This document shows positions 52,049 to 59,765 of a stretch of 64,000 nt of DNA, piece by piece; within the stretch, counting starts at the first letter, position 1; the number at the start of each line of letters is the position of its first letter. Position numbers and translations under genes: made by a program. Origin of the DNA: Acidimicrobiaceae bacterium (GTDB lineage Bacteria > Actinomycetota > Acidimicrobiia > Acidimicrobiales > Ilumatobacteraceae); the NCBI GenBank assembly GCA_024641005.1, contig JAHEDX010000007.1, positions 27,583-91,582 on the forward strand, given 5' to 3'. The notes beneath the pieces are model-generated. The model was not told the DNA's origin and did no database searches. It was given only the letters and a program-made list of their open reading frames with translations.

Positions 52049-53272
52049 ATGGCCGACGCACTGATCATCGATGCCTGCCGCACCCCTCGCGGTATCGGCA
52101 AGCCCGGCAAGGGCGCACTCGCACACCTCCACCCCCAACACCTGGGTTCGACGGTGCTGCGCGCACTCGTCGAGCGCAACGGCTTCGACACCGCCGACGT
52201 CGACGACGTCGTGTGGGGCACCAGCTCGCAGGTCTGCGAGCAGAGCGGCGATCTCGGTCGCATGTCGGCGCTCGATGCGGGCTACGACATCAAGGCCAGC
52301 GGTGTGACACTCGATCGGTTCTGCGGCTCGGGTATCACGAGTGCCAACATCGCCGCCAACGCAATCATGGCGGGGATGGAAGACCTCGTGGTCTCGGGGG
52401 GCACCGAGATGATGTCGCTGCCGAAGAAGGGCCTGCTGCCGATGGGTGCCAACAACCCGCATCTGCAGGAGATCCATCCACAGTCGCACCAAGGCGTCTG
52501 TGCCGATGCGATCGCGACCATGGAGGGGATCTCGCGTGCTGCCCTCGATGCCCTCGGGGCAGAGTCGCAGGCGAGGGCCGACCGGGCGATCCGGGAAGGT
52601 CGCTTCGACAAGAGTCTGATCCCGGTGCTCAACCTCGACGGCTCGGTGGCGCTCGACCACGAGCAGTTCCCCCGCCCCGGAACCACTGCCGAGTCGCTCG
52701 CTGCGCTGGCCCCGAGCTTCCCGGCGATCGCCGACTATCGCCATGCCGAAGATGCACCGAGCTTCCGCGAACTCATCAACCAGAAGTATCCCGACATCGA
52801 AATCCAGCATGTGCACCACGCCGGCAACTCCTCAGGCGTCGTCGACGGCTCGGGCGCGATCTTGTGGGCCAGCTCCGACTACGCCAAGGCCCACGGGCTC
52901 ACGGCGCGGGCTCGCGTGGTGGCTACCGCCAACATGGGCGACTGCCCGACACTGATGCTCAACGCGCCCGTACCCGCCGCTCGCAAGGTGCTCGCGAAGG
53001 CCGGCCTCACGCTCGCCGACATCGATCTGTTCGAGATCAACGAGGCGTTCGCTGTCGTGGCCGAGAAGTTCCAACGCGATCTCGATCTCGACCGTGACAA
53101 GGTCAACGTCAACGGCGGGGCGATGGCGCTCGGACATCCGATCGGTGCCACCGGGGCGATCTTGATCGGCACCGTGCTCGATGAGCTCGAACGGCGTGAC
53201 GGCCAGTTCGGTCTGATCACGATGTGCGCCGGCGGCGGCATGGCGCCGGCGATCATCATCGAACGGATCTGA
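52049..53272 (+). CDS. Acetyl-CoA acetyltransferase (thiolase)
   Basis: This 407-residue thiolase cleaves 3-ketoacyl-CoA in beta-oxidation or condenses acetyl-CoA. Active-site residues are Cys92 in DRFCGSGITSAN, His in VNVNGGAMALGHPIGATGA and the final Cys in LITMCAGGGMAPA. The second half also has INEAFAVVAEKFQ. Length and the long central loop match FadA-type degradative thiolases. It stands alone; the FadB-like and acyl-CoA dehydrogenase genes it could work with lie 15 kb away. The start is an ATG at 52049 preceded by AGGGAG. Confidence 0.93.
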   Translation: MADALIIDACRTPRGIGKPGKGALAHLHPQHLGSTVLRALVERNGFDTADVDDVVWGTSSQVCEQSGDLGRMSALDAGYDIKASGVTLDRFCGSGITSANIAANAIMAGMEDLVVSGGTEMMSLPKKGLLPMGANNPHLQEIHPQSHQGVCADAIATMEGISRAALDALGAESQARADRAIREGRFDKSLIPVLNLDGSVALDHEQFPRPGTTAESLAALAPSFPAIADYRHAEDAPSFRELINQKYPDIEIQHVHHAGNSSGVVDGSGAILWASSDYAKAHGLTARARVVATANMGDCPTLMLNAPVPAARKVLAKAGLTLADIDLFEINEAFAVVAEKFQRDLDLDRDKVNVNGGAMALGHPIGATGAILIGTVLDELERRDGQFGLITMCAGGGMAPAIIIERI

Positions 53273-53334
53273 GCTCCGCACGGTCGCCGTCAACCGCGGC
53301 TGCCGCGAACGTTCCGTTGGGTGGTCGCCAGAGC

Positions 53335-53871
53335 TCAAGCCCGATTGCGACGTAGCCGTGAGAAGAACAGCGCCCCCACTGCAGCCGGCACGATGAGCAC
53401 CACCGGGAGCACCCCTTGCGGGTTCAGGCTGCGCTGATCCGTGACCGACACCATCAACACGTTCGAGCCGGCCACGTCGTCGGCGTCGGCGGCGAGCGCG
53501 ACTGCGTACACCTGAAACGTCCCGGGTGAAATCGGCTGGATGCTCCAGTCGATCGTCGCGGAAGCACCTGCGGCCAGCTGCCCGACGGGCTTGCTGAGCG
53601 TCGCTGTCCAGTCCTCGGGGTCGACCGAACCGCCGCGATCCGGACTGGTGACATCGATGTGTGCAACCAGGTCGTCGCGAGCCACCTCTGAAGAGTTGGT
53701 GATCGTGACGCGCATCTCGATCGTGTCTCCGAGCGCGACGTCGGCGTGGACCGGCGTGATCTCGACCGTGATCCGATCCAAGCCCGGCGTCGCTGCGCTG
53801 GCATCGCTCGGTTCCAGGCCTACATTGGCGAGTGCCATGATGAGCAGCAGCGGGGTCAGGAGCTTGCTCAT
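53335..53871 (-). CDS. Secreted/membrane-anchored NEW3/CARDB-like protein of the ABC operon
   Basis: This 178-residue protein has a signal peptide (residues 1-27, TPLLLIMALANVGLEPSDASA), an Ig-like beta domain (about 32-145) with VALGDTIEMRVTITNSSEVA and ATIDWSIQPISPGTFQVYAV, and a C-terminal transmembrane helix (VLPVVLIVPAAVGALFF) followed by basic RLRRNRA. This is the layout of NEW3/CARDB-type domains that appear next to ABC-2 exporters. It would face outside, anchored in the membrane. It overlaps the permease gene by four bases and is the last gene of the operon. Confidence 0.8.
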   Translation of the reverse strand: MSKLLTPLLLIMALANVGLEPSDASAATPGLDRITVEITPVHADVALGDTIEMRVTITNSSEVARDDLVAHIDVTSPDRGGSVDPEDWTATLSKPVGQLAAGASATIDWSIQPISPGTFQVYAVALAADADDVAGSNVLMVSVTDQRSLNPQGVLPVVLIVPAAVGALFFSRLRRNRA

Positions 53872-54662
53872 CGTGCGTCTCCCAACTCGATGCGCCCGGA
53901 CAGACGGATCGCTACGGCCGTCAACACCACCGCGGCGACGGCGGGCGATACGAGCAACGACCAATGATCTGCCCAACCCTGTTGACCCACGAGCACCTCG
54001 TTGGCCAGCCGCAAGCCGGCACTGACCGGATTGAGTTTGATGAAGATCGAGCCGAGTACGCCATTGGCCGTCACGCCCGGCAGGCGGCTCGGTGCGGCGA
54101 GCAACAACATGATCGAGATCGCCGAGGCGAGGCTGACCCGATTCGACATGGCAAGGCTGCTGATCGCCAACCCGAACGCCGTCAACGCTGCGGCGACGAG
54201 CGAGCCGGCGACGACGAGCACGATCACGGCGTCGAACGCCACACCGGGGCCTCGGGCCAGCACGACCACGAACGGCAGCGAGACGAGGATCGCGGCGACC
54301 CACATGCTGGTGGCGGAGATGAGCTTTCCGATCACCAGGTCACGTCGATGGAGCGGGGTCACCAACAGCGACTCGAGCGTCCCGCGCTCCCGTTCGCCCG
54401 AGATCGCGTCCGAACTGATGACGAGCGCGGTCAGCGTTCCGAGCGCGATCGCCGTTTGCACGATCACGCCCACCGACTCGCGGGCGTCGAGCAGATTGAT
54501 GCCGGCATCGGCCGAGACCAGGTAGCTCAGCGCCGCCAGCAGGACGCTGAACCCCAGTAGCACGCCGGGTCCGCGTGTGCTGTCCCACAGCTCGGTCAAC
54601 TCCTGGCGGGCAACGATCGACCAACCAGCTCGGCTGGGGGTTCGTGCGGCGGTGCTGCTCAT
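53868..54662 (-). CDS. ABC-2 type transporter permease
   Basis: This 264-residue ABC-2 permease has about six transmembrane helices. The family loop after TM2 (SSDAISGERERGTLESLLVTP), followed by the LHRRDLVIGKLISAT segment, is clear. It exports an unknown substrate using the ATPase encoded upstream. The start overlaps the ATPase stop and its own stop overlaps the NEW3-like gene, so the three-gene operon is translationally coupled. Confidence 0.9.
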   Translation of the reverse strand: MSSTAARTPSRAGWSIVARQELTELWDSTRGPGVLLGFSVLLAALSYLVSADAGINLLDARESVGVIVQTAIALGTLTALVISSDAISGERERGTLESLLVTPLHRRDLVIGKLISATSMWVAAILVSLPFVVVLARGPGVAFDAVIVLVVAGSLVAAALTAFGLAISSLAMSNRVSLASAISIMLLLAAPSRLPGVTANGVLGSIFIKLNPVSAGLRLANEVLVGQQGWADHWSLLVSPAVAAVVLTAVAIRLSGRIELGDAR

Positions 54663-55633
54663 GAGATCGCCCCTGTTGCAGTGGTGAGGGCGAGGAACGC
54701 TTCGTTCAAGGACGCCCGATCTGTCTCGAATGCCCGGATCTCGATCTGGGCGGCGACGATCGCCGTCAGCACCTGGCTCGAAGCGGTGGGTGAGGTGACG
54801 GATGCGAGCCGGAGGTCGAGGTCGCCGGGCCGGGCGTTGTCGAACTGCATCTGCTCGACGACGTCGAGCCGGTCGAGAATCTCGTGAGCGGCCGCGACGT
54901 CGTCGGGGTTCACCCTGAGGCGCGAGGTTCTGGGCACGGCGGACGAGTCGATCACCTCGTCGACCGTTCCAGTGGTGAGTAACCGCCCGGCGGCCATGAT
55001 CGCCACCCGGTCGCACACCCGCTCGACTTCGTCGAGCAGATGGGTACACAACACGATGGCGGTGCCGTCCTGAACGGCGATGTCGGCCAGACGCCGAACG
55101 ACGTCCTCCTTGCCGGCCGGATCGAGGCCGAGCGTCGGTTCGTCGAGGAACAGCACCTCCGGTGCGTTGATCATCGCCCGACACAGACCGAGTCGTTGAC
55201 GCATCCCTCTCGAGTAGTGCGAGATCCGTTGTTGCGTGCGGCCCAGGCCGAACTGGTCGAGTAGCTGCTCGGCGCGGGTGCCCGCCTCGGCTCGGGAGAG
55301 CCCGAACAGCTCGCCGTAGAACCGGAGGTACGACAAGCCGGTCTGGGAACGGGGGTACCCCGACGACTCGGGGAGTACCCCGATGCGCTGACGGAGCGTT
55401 CGCTGGTCGGACAGGTCGGCGCCGGCGACGGTGGCGGTGCCGTCGGCGGGTCGGATGATGGTGGTGAGGGCGCGGATCACCGACGTCTTGCCCGCACCGT
55501 TGGGGCCCAGCAGGCCGAACACCTCGCCCGCCGCCACGTCGAGATCGATGTGGTCGGCGGCGACATACTCGCCGTACTTGACGGTCAGCCCTCGACAATG
55601 CAGCCGGTTCGGAGTGTTCGTCGATGTCGGCAC
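54659..55633 (-). CDS. ABC transporter ATP-binding protein (exporter type)
   Basis: This 324-residue ATPase has Walker A GLLGPNGAGKTSVIRAL, Walker B EVLFLDEPTLGLDPAG and H-loop CTHLLDEVERV. The signature motif is degenerate (YSRGMRQRLGL instead of LSGGQ), as is common in exporters of this class. A C-terminal extension of about 80 residues resembles the regulatory tail of NatA/CcmA-like exporters. It partners with the ABC-2 permease encoded immediately downstream. The GTG at 55633 is the start. Confidence 0.9.
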   Translation of the reverse strand: MPTSTNTPNRLHCRGLTVKYGEYVAADHIDLDVAAGEVFGLLGPNGAGKTSVIRALTTIIRPADGTATVAGADLSDQRTLRQRIGVLPESSGYPRSQTGLSYLRFYGELFGLSRAEAGTRAEQLLDQFGLGRTQQRISHYSRGMRQRLGLCRAMINAPEVLFLDEPTLGLDPAGKEDVVRRLADIAVQDGTAIVLCTHLLDEVERVCDRVAIMAAGRLLTTGTVDEVIDSSAVPRTSRLRVNPDDVAAAHEILDRLDVVEQMQFDNARPGDLDLRLASVTSPTASSQVLTAIVAAQIEIRAFETDRASLNEAFLALTTATGAIS

Positions 55634-55726
55634 GACTCCATTCGTGCCACAGTGCAGCTGACTCTGGACTGACCCGCCGTTGGTGTTCCGGCGTCGATGT
55701 CGGCGCGGTTCGTGCGATGCCCCGAC

Positions 55727-56152
55727 TCAGCCGTCGGTCTTGCCGTAGTCGCAGGTGAGCCAACGCTCGGGGCGGAGACGCACGAGGGCCGAGTCCTCGT
55801 TCGTCGGGTTCTGCTGGGCATACGCGGCGCCGAGCTCGGGGCCGAGATAGCGCGTCGCCATCTCGAGCACGCTGTCGTCGTCTTTGCCGACCGTTACCGG
55901 GCCCTCGACCATGACGTACTGGTACGGCGGTGCCTCGTTCTGCACTGTCAACGTGGCTCGGCCGTGTCGGCGCAGCAACATCGCCTTGACCGAGCTGTCG
56001 GAGATCCCGATCGTGACCTCGCCGTTGCGGTACTGGTACCAGATCGGTAGCGCGAGCGGCCCCTTGCCGTCGCGGGCGATGGACAAGATGCCCACGTGCA
56101 GGTCGGCGAGGAAGGCTTCGCGTTCATCGAGGGTCATGTCGGTATCGGCCAT
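55727..56152 (-). CDS. Pyridoxamine 5'-phosphate oxidase-fold protein
   Basis: This 141-residue split-barrel protein belongs to the PNPOx-like family. Features are LADLHVGILSIARDGKGPLALPIWYQYRNG and LRRHGRATLTVQNEAPPYQYVMVEGPV, and a C-terminal LVRLRPERWLTCDYG. In actinobacteria many such proteins use coenzyme F420 to reduce enones or biliverdin-like compounds, others use FMN. It is divergent from the amidase gene. The cofactor cannot be assigned here. Confidence 0.8.
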   Translation of the reverse strand: MADTDMTLDEREAFLADLHVGILSIARDGKGPLALPIWYQYRNGEVTIGISDSSVKAMLLRRHGRATLTVQNEAPPYQYVMVEGPVTVGKDDDSVLEMATRYLGPELGAAYAQQNPTNEDSALVRLRPERWLTCDYGKTDG

Positions 56153-56224
56153 GGGGCCAGTCTTCCATCCGCTCTCCTCGACTTCGGCACGAATCGGCCG
56201 GAACGATCCTGTTAGAACCGGGCG

Positions 56225-57664
56225 ATGACCTCACTGTCCGAAGACACCCGCTGGCTCGACGCCACCGCTCAGGCCGAACTGGTCGCAGGTGGTGAGGTGT
56301 CGGCGACCGAGCTGACCGAGGCTGCGATCGAGCGGATCGAGCAGCTCGATGGACCGATCAATGCTGTCATCATGCGCTGGTTCGACCATGCACGCGAGGT
56401 GGCCGCCTCCGATCTGCCCGATGGCCCATTTCGTGGGGTTCCGTTCTTGTTGAAGGACCTGTGGGCGCCCTACGCCGGGCAACCCATGTCGAATGGCAAC
56501 GTCGCGCTCCGCGACGCACTGCCGATCTCGCCGGCCGACAGCACGATCGTGTCTCGATTCCGAGCGGCCGGCCTCGTCACGCTCGGCCGTACCAACAGCC
56601 CCGAGCTCGGCAGTCTCCCGGTCACCGAGCCGGTCGCCTACGGCCCGACCAGGAATCCCTGGAATATCGAGCACACGCCCGGCGGGTCGAGCGGTGGCGC
56701 CGCCGCGGCGGTGTCGGCCGGGATGGTGCCGATCGCCCACGCCAGCGATGGCGGGGGCTCGATTCGCATCCCGGCCTCGTGCTGTGGGTTGATCGGATTG
56801 AAGCCGTCGCAGGGCCGGATCACGCTGGGGCCACAGCGCGCCGAGTCGGGTCTCAGCGTCGAGCTGTGCGTCAGCCGATCGGTTCGCGACACGGCACGCC
56901 TGCTCGACGCCGTTCGTGGTCCGGGTGTCGGCGACACCGTGATCGCTCCAGTGCCCGATCGACCCTACGTCCACGAGCTCGGGGTCGAGCCCGGTCGGCT
57001 GAAGATCGGATTGCTCGATGTCGACCCCAGGGGTGTGGAACTCCACCCTGACTGTGTCGTCGCCGTCCGATCCGCGGCCGCCTTGCTCGAATCATTGGGG
57101 CATGACGTCTCGCACGGATATCCGGCGCCGATGTCGGACCGCTCCTTCACGAGCCGATTCATGTCGATCTGGGGCGCCTCGATGGCGATCGGTATCGGGG
57201 CGTACGGCGAGGCGCTGGGCCGCGACCTGACCGAGGACGAGGTCGAAGTCGTCAACTGGGCTCAGGCACGGTTCGCCGATCAGGTGTCGTCGGTCGACTA
57301 CGCGAAGGGGCTCGCGGCAACTGCCGAGTACCGCCGGGTCATACAGCAGTGGTGGCACGACGGCTGGGACCTACTGCTCAGTCCCACGCTCAGCGAGCCG
57401 CCGGTGCGCATCGGCGAGCACGCGCCCCTGCCGGACGACCCGATGGCGGGCATGAAGCGGGCCACACGGTTCGTGTCGTTCACCCCACCGTTCAACGTCA
57501 GTGGTCAACCTGCGATCAATGTGCCGCTGCACCGAAACGAGGCCGGGCTCCCGATCGGGATCCAGCTCGTGGCCGCCTACGGCAGGGAAGACGTCTTGAT
57601 CAGGGTTGCCAGCCAGTTGGAAGCGGCCCAGCCTTGGGCGCACCTCACGCCACCGGCAGGGTGA
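56225..57664 (+). CDS. Amidase (amidase signature family)
   Basis: This 479-residue hydrolase has the Ser-cisSer-Lys triad: Lys77 in PFLLKDLWAPY, Ser155 in TPGGSSGGAA and the nucleophile Ser179 in HASDGGGSIRIPAS. C-terminal NVSGQPAINVPLHRNEAGLPIG is typical. It could hydrolyse small aliphatic or aromatic amides; 6-aminohexanoate-cyclic-dimer hydrolases and related enzymes share this architecture. It is monocistronic and convergent with a GNAT gene. Confidence 0.9.
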   Translation: MTSLSEDTRWLDATAQAELVAGGEVSATELTEAAIERIEQLDGPINAVIMRWFDHAREVAASDLPDGPFRGVPFLLKDLWAPYAGQPMSNGNVALRDALPISPADSTIVSRFRAAGLVTLGRTNSPELGSLPVTEPVAYGPTRNPWNIEHTPGGSSGGAAAAVSAGMVPIAHASDGGGSIRIPASCCGLIGLKPSQGRITLGPQRAESGLSVELCVSRSVRDTARLLDAVRGPGVGDTVIAPVPDRPYVHELGVEPGRLKIGLLDVDPRGVELHPDCVVAVRSAAALLESLGHDVSHGYPAPMSDRSFTSRFMSIWGASMAIGIGAYGEALGRDLTEDEVEVVNWAQARFADQVSSVDYAKGLAATAEYRRVIQQWWHDGWDLLLSPTLSEPPVRIGEHAPLPDDPMAGMKRATRFVSFTPPFNVSGQPAINVPLHRNEAGLPIGIQLVAAYGREDVLIRVASQLEAAQPWAHLTPPAG

Positions 57665-57712
57665 CGGCGACCTACGGCTGAGAGCGCCGGCACCTTCGGG
57701 TACCGGTTCGCA

Positions 57713-58267
57713 TCATCGTGATGCCCGTACCGGCGTGAGCACATCGTCGAGGTCGGTCGGCACCAGCGAGAACATATGGGCGTCATGGTTCCGGCCGTGC
57801 AACAGCAGACGGTTGCGCAGCACACCCTCGTGTCGGGCGCCGACTCGCTCTGCGACGTGCCTGCTCGCCGGATTCTCGGTCGACATCAGGATCTCGATGC
57901 GGGCCAGGCCGTACTCGTCGAATCCGTGCCGGGCGACCAGCCGCGTCGCTGCGGTCGCGAAGCCGTTGCCGCGTGCCGAGGTCCTCAGCCAATACCCGAG
58001 GTTCGCGACTCGGTTTGCTTCGTTGAACCCGTTGAGACCGCAGCCTCCGACGAGGTTTCCGGCGGGCGTCACGATCACGAATCCGACCTCGCTCGGATAT
58101 CCGCGTCGCCGGATCCATTCGAGCGTGTCGTTCTCGTCGTAGTCGCCGGCGGCCCAGGGCAAGAACGGGGCGAGATGAGCTTGCGACGACCGGATCGCAT
58201 CTGCGAGGGCGGGGAGGTCGCTCTCGGCCGGGGGACGCAGCACGATGATGCCGTCGCTGAGCTCCAT
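57713..58267 (-). CDS. GNAT-family acetyltransferase (RimJ/RimL-like)
   Basis: This 184-residue GNAT acetyltransferase has IIVLRPPAESDLPALADAI at the start, the acetyl-CoA binding region LGYWLRTSARGNGFATAAT (RxxGx[GA]) and the RIEILMSTENPASRHVAERV core. The RimJ/RimL group acetylates ribosomal protein N-termini, but most members act on other amines. The ATG at 58267 is preferred over an ATG at 58285. It stands alone. Confidence 0.88.
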   Translation of the reverse strand: MELSDGIIVLRPPAESDLPALADAIRSSQAHLAPFLPWAAGDYDENDTLEWIRRRGYPSEVGFVIVTPAGNLVGGCGLNGFNEANRVANLGYWLRTSARGNGFATAATRLVARHGFDEYGLARIEILMSTENPASRHVAERVGARHEGVLRNRLLLHGRNHDAHMFSLVPTDLDDVLTPVRASR

Positions 58268-58405
58268 GGAAGGATTCTGTCGCACCCGTCGGCCCGACCG
58301 CGGTTCGGTTTCGCCGCGCCTGCCGTAGGCCCATCGAGGAACCGCACCGCGATCCGCCGTACGACCATCGCGTCGATTGTCACAGCCGCCCGTCAGACTG
58401 GCCTC

Positions 58406-58735
58406 ATGGCATTCGGACAGCAGTCAGGTCGGCCCGCCTCGGCGCGCCAGGTGAACGAACTCCTCGACTTGTTGCACCAGGCCGGCCACAGCGATTTCCG
58501 CGATGCGCGAGGCCCGATGGGCTTCACCCAGCGCCAGGCGGGCGGCAAGTTCACCGCCGACGAGGCCGAGGCGTTCATCGACCAGCTCAACGAGGGCGAG
58601 TCGGCACCGCAGGCTCCGGTCGCGTCGGCCCCGGCCACCCGGCTCACGTCCGCCGAGCGTGCGGCTCGACAGATCCCCGACGCCACACTCGCCGCCGAAC
58701 TCCAACGGCGGGGTTGGATCGTGGTCGAGCCATAG
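58406..58735 (+). CDS. Small uncharacterised protein
   Basis: This is a 109-residue soluble protein with no signal peptide or membrane helix. The N-terminal half RPASARQVNELLDLLHQAGH and FRDARGPMGFTQRQAGGKFT looks like a conserved small domain, followed by a flexible Ala/Pro linker and a helix ARQIPDATLAAELQRRGWIV. I do not recognise a named family. Protein-like composition and the clear ATG support coding. Confidence 0.7.
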   Translation: MAFGQQSGRPASARQVNELLDLLHQAGHSDFRDARGPMGFTQRQAGGKFTADEAEAFIDQLNEGESAPQAPVASAPATRLTSAERAARQIPDATLAAELQRRGWIVVEP

Positions 58736-58780
58736 CCAGGTGCCCGTCGTTGGGGCGTCCCGGCCCTCGCCGACGATCTG

Positions 58781-59674
58781 TCAGCGCAGCAACGACACCA
58801 CGTCGCCCAGCCACTCGATGCTGGCCGGCACGATCGGATCGACCACGAGCTGCACCTCCGCGGCGCCCGCGTCGGCGAACGCCTGCAACTGTTCCGCGAT
58901 CTCGGATGCCGACCCCTCGAGCGGGGCGCCGCCGTCCTGGGGATAGTCGCCCATCTGGCGGCCGGTGCCATCCGGAAGCTTCACGTACACGGCGGCGGTC
59001 GCCTCGATCTCCCCGGTCCGTCCGATCGCTGCGATCCGTTCATCGACCGTGGCCTTCACCGCGGCGAAGCCGGCGGCACTGTTCGCGTAGTCGCTCCACC
59101 ACACGTTCCATGCCGACACGTACGGCAGGGTGATCGCCTGCATCCGTTCGCCGATCGAACCCACCAGCAACGGCGGTCCACCCGGCCGCGGCGATCGCGG
59201 GTGGAGCACCGAGTCGTCGAGGTCGTAGTACGTGCCGTGGAAGTCGACCGTGCCCTCGGCAAGCAGCGTGCGGATGATCGTGAACGCCTCTTCGAAGCGG
59301 CTCACCCGGTGGTCGTACGGAAACCCGAACGCGGTGTATTCACGGAGGTTCCACCCGGCGCCGACGCCGAAGACCAGGCGACCGTTCGAGATCGCATCGA
59401 CGGTCGATGCCAGCTTGGCGAGCATCGGCGGAGCATGGAAGCTGGTCGAGGCGACCAACGGTCCGAGGGCGATCCGCTCGGTCGATGCCGCCAGCGCCGC
59501 CAAGGCCGTCCACACCTCCCAGGGCCCGCGTGAACCCACGGGCAGGTCGTACAGCAGGTGGTCGCCGAGCCAGATCGAATCGAACCCGACCTGCTCGGCG
59601 AGACGTGCCATCGCGACCAGATCACCGAACGCGATCTCGTATTCGACCTCGGGCAGCTGAACTCCGATCCTCAT
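58781..59674 (-). CDS. LLM-class flavin-dependent oxidoreductase
   Basis: This 297-residue luciferase-like TIM barrel is probably F420-dependent. It opens with MRIGVQLPEVEYEIAFGDLV and contains FDSIWLGDHLLYDLP, LGPLVASTSFHAPPMLAKLA, GRLVFGVGAGWNLREY and PGGPPLLVGSIGERM, the classical blocks of actinobacterial F420 LLM enzymes. It reduces or oxidises an unknown substrate. The ATG at 59674 is preferred to a longer start at 59713. Palindrome copy B lies just upstream. Confidence 0.88.
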   Translation of the reverse strand: MRIGVQLPEVEYEIAFGDLVAMARLAEQVGFDSIWLGDHLLYDLPVGSRGPWEVWTALAALAASTERIALGPLVASTSFHAPPMLAKLASTVDAISNGRLVFGVGAGWNLREYTAFGFPYDHRVSRFEEAFTIIRTLLAEGTVDFHGTYYDLDDSVLHPRSPRPGGPPLLVGSIGERMQAITLPYVSAWNVWWSDYANSAAGFAAVKATVDERIAAIGRTGEIEATAAVYVKLPDGTGRQMGDYPQDGGAPLEGSASEIAEQLQAFADAGAAEVQLVVDPIVPASIEWLGDVVSLLR

Positions 59675-59720
59675 GCTGCGGACGTTACATCCGACCCCGA
59701 GCTGCCACGGCAACGATCAG

Positions 59721-59759
59721 CCCGTAACGGTCTGGTGCCGGGCGCCAAACCCTTACGGG
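59721..59759. repeat. Intergenic palindrome, copy B
   Basis: CCCGTAACGG (59721-59730) pairs imperfectly with CCTTACGGG (59751-59759), with TGG and CCA inside, resembling copy A at 47126. It sits between nadE and the LLM oxidoreductase gene, both on the minus strand. Confidence 0.7.
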
Positions 59760-59765
59760 TGGCGC

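Noticed and set aside
53290..53304. CGCGG-CTG-CCGCG hairpin between the thiolase and NEW3-like genes as a terminator
   Set aside because: Only 5 bp with a 3-base loop and no T-run; such stems are frequent by chance at this base composition.
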